Source: Chitinispirillales bacterium (GTDB lineage: Bacteria > Fibrobacterota > Chitinivibrionia > Chitinivibrionales > Chitinispirillaceae). From it: 8,762 nucleotides of DNA. Below are positions 5,537 to 8,762 of this stretch, in pieces. The position numbers were made by a program, and so were the translations under genes. A model generated the notes under the pieces. That model ran no database searches, was not told where the DNA came from, and worked only from the letters and a program-made list of their open reading frames with translations. Within the stretch, counting starts at the first letter, position 1, and every line of letters begins with the position of its first letter. The DNA lies in assembly GCA_031254445.1 (NCBI GenBank), contig JAIRUL010000216.1:1-8762 (forward strand). Reading direction: 5' to 3'.

Positions 5537-6679
5537 TCAAAACAGCTCTTGCGGGAACTTGCCGCTCGCCTTGATTTCCGATAAATATTTTTTGAGATCC
5601 GGCAGGCGCGAGCGGTCTATCGCCAAAATAGCGTCGCCTACGGCTACCAAGGCGACATTTTTAAGCCCTATGGCGGCAACGGCGTGCGGGGACTTGTTGA
5701 TTACTAATGAATCGGCGCATTCGCTCTCGTATACTAACGGCCCGTTTACCGTATTCCCCCTATCGTCGCGCCCGTAAACCCTGTTGCGCGACTCCCACGA
5801 CCCAAGGTCGTCCCAAAAAAACCCCCCTTTTACAACGCTCACCGCCTCCGCTTTCTCCATAATGCCGTAGTCGATAGACTCCTTGCGGCATACGGAGTAG
5901 AATTCGCCTATCGCCTCCTTAGTGAACCCCTTGCTTGCCGCCGCCTCCGCTTGCGCGCGCAGGCCGGGCATATGCTTGCGGAATTCGTCCAAGATGGCAG
6001 ACGCTTTCCAAACGAACATGCCGCTGTTCCACAAAAAGCCGCCCGATTCCATGAACGCCGCCGCGTCCGCCGGGTTTGGCTTCTCTACGAACCGCCTCAC
6101 CTCAACCGCCTCGCATCCGCCCGCGCCCGCGGTAAGCCGCTCGCCGGTCTCGATGTACCCGTAACCGGTCTCAGGCCTCGACGGTTTTATGCCGAAGACG
6201 ACGAGCCCGCCGCGGTTTTCCGCAATCTCCGCCGCGCGGGCGAGCGCCTGCTCGAAAGCTTCCGGCGGCGAGATTGCGTGATCCGCCGAGACAACGGCCA
6301 TCACCGCGTCGCCGTATTTGGCCGCCGCGTACGCCGCCGCCAAGGCGACCGCCGGAGCGGTGTTCTTGCCCTGCGGCTCGGCTATGATGTCCACGCTTGC
6401 GCCCGTGCCCGTTAACGCGCCCGCCGCCGCGCCGCCGATTATACGGATGTTTGCATCGGATAGCTTTAGCGCGTCCGCGACTTTTTTGGCTATCCCCGCG
6501 CCCGTGACAATTACCGGCGCGACGCTGTTTGGGCAGCACGCCCTCATCCTCGCGAGCGTCTCTTCGAGCATGCACCTGTCGGAGCCTATCGCGTGGAGCT
6601 GCTTGGGCGAGCCCGACCTGCTCATGGGCCAAAACCGCTCGCCGATGCCGCCCGCGAGTATTATCGGGATCGTTTGCAT
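5537..6679 (-). CDS. manC: Mannose-1-phosphate guanylyltransferase
   Basis: The enzyme makes GDP-mannose from mannose-1-phosphate and GTP in the cytoplasm, feeding O-antigen, exopolysaccharide or glycan synthesis. The 380-residue product has the nucleotidyltransferase signature ILAGGIGERFWPMSR.GSPKQ (7-27), SADH (131-134) with the metal-binding Asp, GYGYIETGE (172-180), FVEKPN (197-202), WNSGMFVW (217-224), ESIDYGIMEKA (267-277) and WDDLGSW (289-295). The length fits the pyrophosphorylase-only type; no C-terminal phosphomannose isomerase cupin is fused. ATG 6679 is chosen because it directly precedes the signature and has AGGA six bases upstream. The open frame to 6802 lies within the upstream gene and is a shadow. 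The first 19 bases overlap the end of the PHP gene, indicating cotranscription. lpxB follows after a 62-base gap. Confidence 0.93.
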   Translation of the reverse strand: MQTIPIILAGGIGERFWPMSRSGSPKQLHAIGSDRCMLEETLARMRACCPNSVAPVIVTGAGIAKKVADALKLSDANIRIIGGAAAGALTGTGASVDIIAEPQGKNTAPAVALAAAYAAAKYGDAVMAVVSADHAISPPEAFEQALARAAEIAENRGGLVVFGIKPSRPETGYGYIETGERLTAGAGGCEAVEVRRFVEKPNPADAAAFMESGGFLWNSGMFVWKASAILDEFRKHMPGLRAQAEAAASKGFTKEAIGEFYSVCRKESIDYGIMEKAEAVSVVKGGFFWDDLGSWESRNRVYGRDDRGNTVNGPLVYESECADSLVINKSPHAVAAIGLKNVALVAVGDAILAIDRSRLPDLKKYLSEIKASGKFPQELF

Positions 6680-7512
6680 AGCTTGTCCTTTAGGCTTTCG
6701 ACCGCGGCGTATGTGACTTTCGGGAAGCCGAGCTCGAACTTGCTGTGGTTGCTGCTGTGGAAGTCGGAGCCCCCCGTGAACGCGAGGCCGTTTTTCTTGC
6801 ATATTTTTAGGTAGTGCCGGATGGCGGCGTCGGGGTGCTCGGTGTGGCTGACCTCTATGCCCAATAGCCCGTCGCGGATGAACTCCTGTATGCGCTCGTC
6901 CACCCCCGTGACCCCCGGGTGCGCGAGCACCGGGATGCCTCCGGCGCGCTTTATCAGGTCGAAAACCTCTTTCGGCGACATCTTGAGTTTTTCTACGTAG
7001 GCGGGCGAGTTGTACCCGATGAACACATCGAACGCCTCGCGGAAAGAGCTGACGAGCTCCTCTTTCAGCATTGCCGAGGCGATGTGCGGCCGGCCGATGG
7101 CGCCTTCGCCGGCAATGTTCAGGACGGTCTCGAAACGCAAGTCTAAGCCTTGCTTATTCAGATTCGAGACGATCTTTTGGGCGCGCAAAAAACGCGCCTC
7201 CTTCATCTCCTGAAGCTTGGCGATAAACTCGCTGTTACCGAAGTCTACATAGTAGCCGAGGATGTGGATATCTATCCCTTGAATCTCGCTCGACAGCTCG
7301 ACCCCCGGGATGACCTCGACGCCCATAGCCGCGCCCATGTCCATCGCCCGAGGGTACGCGTCGGTGCAATCATGGTCGGTAATGGAAACCGCGGCGAGCC
7401 CCCTGGCCGCTGCGGCCGCCATAATCTCCTCAAGCGTACAGCTGCCGTCGGAGTAGCGCGTATGGATATGTAGATCTACGTGTTTCTTGGGCTGATTTGT
7501 TTCCGGCGGCAT
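6661..7512 (-). CDS. PHP-domain phosphoesterase (probable nucleoside 3',5'-bisphosphate phosphatase / TrpH-YciV family)
   Basis: Proteins of this family are metal-dependent cytoplasmic phosphoesterases. The best-studied members remove the 3' phosphate from nucleoside 3',5'-bisphosphates or trim short RNA 5' ends. The 283-residue product shows the full metal set: DLHIHTRYSDGS (13-24), ITDHD (44-48), GVELS (70-74), IHILGYY (82-88), GRPHIAS (140-146), LAHPG (196-200), GIEVSH (218-223) and GGSDFH (247-252). The ligands therefore appear complete. ATG 7512 gives the normal family length. The frame is also open to TTG 7560, but that codon would lie before the likely transcription start if the -10 element at 7549-7544 is used. 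Neither start has a good Shine-Dalgarno site (AGG abuts the ATG). It is the first gene of the minus-strand unit and overlaps manC by 19 bases. The substrate is not decided by sequence. Confidence 0.88.
   Translation of the reverse strand: MPPETNQPKKHVDLHIHTRYSDGSCTLEEIMAAAAARGLAAVSITDHDCTDAYPRAMDMGAAMGVEVIPGVELSSEIQGIDIHILGYYVDFGNSEFIAKLQEMKEARFLRAQKIVSNLNKQGLDLRFETVLNIAGEGAIGRPHIASAMLKEELVSSFREAFDVFIGYNSPAYVEKLKMSPKEVFDLIKRAGGIPVLAHPGVTGVDERIQEFIRDGLLGIEVSHTEHPDAAIRHYLKICKKNGLAFTGGSDFHSSNHSKFELGFPKVTYAAVESLKDKLCKRSR
6686..6689 (-). promoter_or_regulatory. Ribosome binding site of manC
   Basis: AGGA on the minus strand lies six bases before ATG 6679, within the 3' end of the PHP gene. It fixes the manC start. 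Confidence 0.6.
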
Positions 7513-7543
7513 CCTTTTTTTTGGTTTTTCAGATAGAGTTATT

Positions 7544-7549
7544 AGTATA
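7544..7549 (-). promoter_or_regulatory. Candidate -10 element for the six-gene minus-strand unit
   Basis: TATACT on the minus strand (7549 to 7544) matches the sigma-70 -10 consensus at five of six bases and lies 31 bases before ATG 7512. Nothing close to TTGACA lies 16-18 bases upstream, so this is a weak call. The surrounding DNA (7513-7630) is strongly AT-rich, as expected for a promoter region. Confidence 0.3.
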
Positions 7550-7648
7550 TGACGAACCAAGTAAAATAATTGATGGCGGGCGCTGATAGCGAAAAAAGTT
7601 TCAATTTAGAAAAAAAAATATTATATTAATGTAGGGGCGTAGCCGAGG

Positions 7649-7669
7649 TTCCCGCCAAAAGGGCAGGAA
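7649..7669. repeat. Imperfect hairpin in the divergent intergenic region
   Basis: TTCC-C-GCC (7649-7656) pairs with GGC-A-GGAA (7662-7669) with one C/A mismatch and a five-base loop. It directly follows GTAGGGGCG (7631-7639), a nine-mer found inverted next to the GC hairpin at 1242-1263. No U-tract follows. Confidence 0.35.
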
Positions 7670-7702
7670 TCAAGCATGGCTTTGACGTAAATTAGCCGTA
7701 TT

Positions 7703-7749
7703 TCGATTGTAGGGGGGTGGGCCTATTATGCCCGCCCCTCTGCAATCGG
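7703..7749. repeat. Long hairpin, 20 continuous pairs, upstream of the plus-strand gene pair
   Basis: Bases 7703-7722 can pair with 7730-7749 without interruption around the seven-base loop CTATTAT. Four of the twenty pairs are G-T. The outer part is CGATTGTA/TGCAATCG and the inner part is the G-run GGGGTGGGC against GCCCGCCCC. It ends 41 bases before ATG 7791. It could be a leader structure, a terminator for transcription from the left, or a small palindromic mobile element. There is no U-tract, and it contains no obvious protein-binding motif I can name. Confidence 0.6.
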
Positions 7750-7790
7750 CATTCACGCGCATCAGACAACGGTAAAAAAGGTAACCGCAA

Positions 7791-8051
7791 ATGAACGAAA
7801 ACGAAGAGAAGCCCGGCGACCAGTTCGAGGAAGGCCTGCGCCAAATCTTGTCGCCCGAGGAGCCCGCCGGCGGCTCTAAGCAGCAGGCGAGGCGCGAGCC
7901 GCGCCCCACGCGCAGAATTCAGGAAACGATAGACAAAATGGACGCCGAGCGCAAAACGCTTTTTTGGCTCAATCTCCTGCGCCCGTTCGCAGCCGCAGTG
8001 CTCATAGGCCTGCTCGTGTTCTTTGTTGTGAGAATAACGGCGGAGAGATAA
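7791..8051 (+). CDS. Small single-pass membrane protein, function unknown
   Basis: This 86-residue protein is not recognised. Residues 1-55 are highly charged and probably disordered or helical, rich in Glu early (NENEEKPGDQFEEGLRQ) and in Arg and Gln later (QQARREPRPTRR). Residues 58-81 form one hydrophobic segment (FWLNLLRPFAAAVLIGLLVF...), followed by a five-residue tail. The topology therefore resembles a tail-anchored protein with its charged domain in the cytoplasm. There is no signal peptide. AAGG at 7778-7781, nine bases before ATG 7791, is a modest ribosome site. The next gene begins 8 bases after the stop, so the two are probably one operon. A TTGACG at 7682-7687 could be a -35 element, but the -10 would be poor and would overlap the long hairpin. 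It could be an accessory or regulatory subunit of the next protein. Confidence 0.7.
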   Translation: MNENEEKPGDQFEEGLRQILSPEEPAGGSKQQARREPRPTRRIQETIDKMDAERKTLFWLNLLRPFAAAVLIGLLVFFVVRITAER

Positions 8052-8059
8052 TCATTGCA

Positions 8060-8461
8060 ATGCTAATAGACAAATTTTCCGAAAACGGCGGCGCCGACAT
8101 CGACGCATCCATAAGAAAAGGCGAACCGATGCTCGCCGTCATAGCTTTCGACGGTAGCCACGCAATCATCGGCCTCTTAGACGAGTGCATGGAGCACCAC
8201 ATCCTCCTGACAAAGTCCGGCCTCTCCAGCGCCGACATCGACAACTATTTCCGCATAGTCTTCGACCGTAGCGGCGCCAACTGGACTTTCGCCTGCCCCC
8301 CCGGCTACATGAACATCCCCGACAAAGCCGCCAGAATCTCCCGCTTCTACACCGACGGCTTCGCCACAATCTCGGCGTTTATGGCCGAAATGGGGCTCCT
8401 AGTAGGGCTAAAGATACCCAAGCGGTACAAGAGGCATTTGGATTTGATGACGGAGGCGTGA
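8060..8461 (+). CDS. Conserved-looking hypothetical protein, 133 residues
   Basis: I do not recognise this protein. It appears globular and soluble: mixed hydrophobic and charged residues, Cys at 43 and 79, no signal peptide and no membrane segment. A central region has FDGSHAIIGLLDECMEHHILL (30-50), NYFRIVFDRSGANWTFACPPGY (62-83), a helix-like FYTDGFATISAFMAEMGLLVGL (96-117) and a basic end (KRYKRH). Codon use resembles the neighbours, so it looks like a real gene. ATG 8060 is chosen because the open frame upstream to 7964 overlaps the preceding gene in another frame. The only purine-rich site, GGAGAG at 8042-8047, is 12 bases before the ATG, which is long. It follows the membrane-protein gene by 8 bases. 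A perfect inverted repeat begins 14 bases after its stop. Confidence 0.75.
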   Translation: MLIDKFSENGGADIDASIRKGEPMLAVIAFDGSHAIIGLLDECMEHHILLTKSGLSSADIDNYFRIVFDRSGANWTFACPPGYMNIPDKAARISRFYTDGFATISAFMAEMGLLVGLKIPKRYKRHLDLMTEA

Positions 8462-8475
8462 AAGACGTCAAAGCC

Positions 8476-8565
8476 TTTAACCTAAAATCCGCAGTTAAAA
8501 TTTGCATTTATTAGTATTTGAGTAGTATTTTCAATAAGTTACGTGTATGCGGATTTTAGGTTAAA
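8476..8565. repeat. Perfect 18-bp inverted repeat bounding a 54-base AT-rich centre
   Basis: TTTAACCTAAAATCCGCA (8476-8493) is exactly inverted at 8548-8565. The 54-base centre is AT-rich and holds two direct copies of TAGTATTT (8512-8519 and 8523-8530). The unit begins 14 bases after the stop of the 133-residue gene and directly abuts the tandem repeats. It may be a tiny non-coding mobile element or a structured 3' region. No target-site duplication is obvious at its edges. Confidence 0.8.
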
Positions 8566-8566
8566 A

Positions 8567-8685
8567 TCAAAATCTTTTAAATCTTTTTCAGACGAAGCCT
8601 AAAAAGTCAAATTCTTTTAAATTCTTTTTTCAGACGAAGCCTAAAAAGTCAAATTCTTTTAAATTCTTTTTTCAGACGAAGCCTA
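8567..8685 (+). repeat. Tandem repeat, about 42-base unit, three copies
   Basis: Copy 1 (8567-8606, 40 bases), copy 2 (8607-8648, 42 bases) and copy 3 (8649-8685, truncated) each run from TCAAA through two T-rich TTCTTTT blocks to CAGACGAAGCCTA. Copies 2 and 3 are identical over the 37 shared bases. Copy 1 differs by shorter T-runs and TCAAAATC for TCAAATTC. A related AT block lies inverted at 401-426. There are no variable spacers, so this is not a CRISPR array. Confidence 0.85.
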
Positions 8686-8692
8686 CGGCTTC
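8678..8692. repeat. Small hairpin at the end of the tandem repeats
   Basis: GAAGCC (8678-8683) and GGCTTC (8687-8692) pair perfectly around TAC. Only the third repeat copy can form this stem; the first two continue with AAAAAG instead. The array therefore ends in a structure its inner copies lack. Confidence 0.5.
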
Positions 8693-8697
8693 ATAAC

Positions 8698-8721
8698 GTG
8701 TGGCGGCTAAAGCCGCCACAC
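8698..8721. repeat. Perfect 10-bp GC-rich inverted repeat with TAAA loop
   Basis: GTGTGGCGGC (8698-8707) and GCCGCCACAC (8712-8721) form a strong stem-loop five bases after the previous small hairpin. No U-tract follows on either strand, so a simple terminator is unlikely. A short GTCAAC/GTCAAA/GTCAAA run follows (8725-8741). A related GGCGGCGGTGTGG stretch comes at about 8743. No gene is seen between 8462 and the window end. Confidence 0.6.
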
Positions 8722-8762
8722 AAAGTCAACGTCAAAGTCAAAGGCGGCGGTGTGGATGGTTT

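Noticed and set aside
6680..6802. N-terminal extension of the guanylyltransferase
   Set aside because: It is out-of-frame coding sequence of the PHP gene. The nucleotidyltransferase signature starts right after ATG 6679, which has AGGA upstream.
8476..8565. Possible integron attC recombination site
   Set aside because: The TTTAAC/GTTAAA ends and the length are suggestive, but the outer seven-mers do not fit RYYYAAC/GTTRRRY. The arms are also perfectly paired with no extrahelical bases, and no integrase or cassette array is present.
8567..8685. Possible CRISPR array
   Set aside because: The copies are directly adjacent with no unique spacers, the unit is T-rich, and there are no cas genes.
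8698..8762. Start of a gene running off the right edge (GTG 8698, KVNVKVKGGG...)
   Set aside because: The frame is open to the edge, but it starts on a hairpin, has no ribosome site, and its Lys-Val pattern comes from the GTCAA repeats. The evidence is too short to call.

Overview
The window looks like a piece of chromosome from an anaerobic, Gram-negative (lipid A-making) bacterium with GC-rich genes and AT-rich, repeat-laden intergenic DNA. Anaerobiosis is indicated by a class III (oxygen-sensitive) ribonucleotide reductase and its radical-SAM activase. The Gram-negative envelope is indicated by lpxB, by a secreted protein with PEGA-like and thrombospondin type-3 segments and a probable outer-membrane barrel, and by a small lipoprotein. 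That domain mix, with poor Shine-Dalgarno sites before some genes, would fit a Fibrobacterota-like lineage. This is a guess from style, not a placement.

Layout. Bases 1-1151 (+ strand) hold the 3' end of nrdD and then nrdG, separated by 191 bases carrying a probable terminator and two more hairpins. Bases 1152-1306 are a convergent intergenic stretch with a short direct repeat and a GC hairpin. Bases 1307-7512 (- strand) form one probable transcription unit, read from right to left: PHP-domain phosphoesterase, mannose-1-phosphate guanylyltransferase (19-base overlap), lpxB, the PEGA/TSP3/barrel protein, a 58-residue lipoprotein (2-base gap) and panB. Bases 7513-7790 are a divergent intergenic region with a candidate promoter and two hairpins, one with a 20-pair stem. 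Bases 7791-8461 (+ strand) carry two small unrecognised genes 8 bases apart. Bases 8462-8762 contain no convincing gene. They hold a perfect 18-bp inverted repeat with a 54-base centre, a roughly 42-base tandem repeat in three copies and two small hairpins.

How the genes fit together. The minus-strand unit is largely about the envelope: GDP-mannose supply for surface glycans, lipid A disaccharide synthesis, and two exported proteins. panB (pantothenate/CoA synthesis) and the PHP phosphoesterase are metabolic passengers or have a link that the sequence does not show.

The most notable observation is in lpxB. Its frame breaks about 65 bases before the natural end. The expected C-terminus is intact in the -1 frame and would end in a TGA overlapping the next gene's ATG (ATGA). 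As written, the frame instead runs 98 bases into the neighbour. No clearly new multi-gene system is visible. The best candidates for undescribed biology are the two-gene orphan pair with its flanking palindromes, and the repeat family at the right end that has a partial copy near nrdG.
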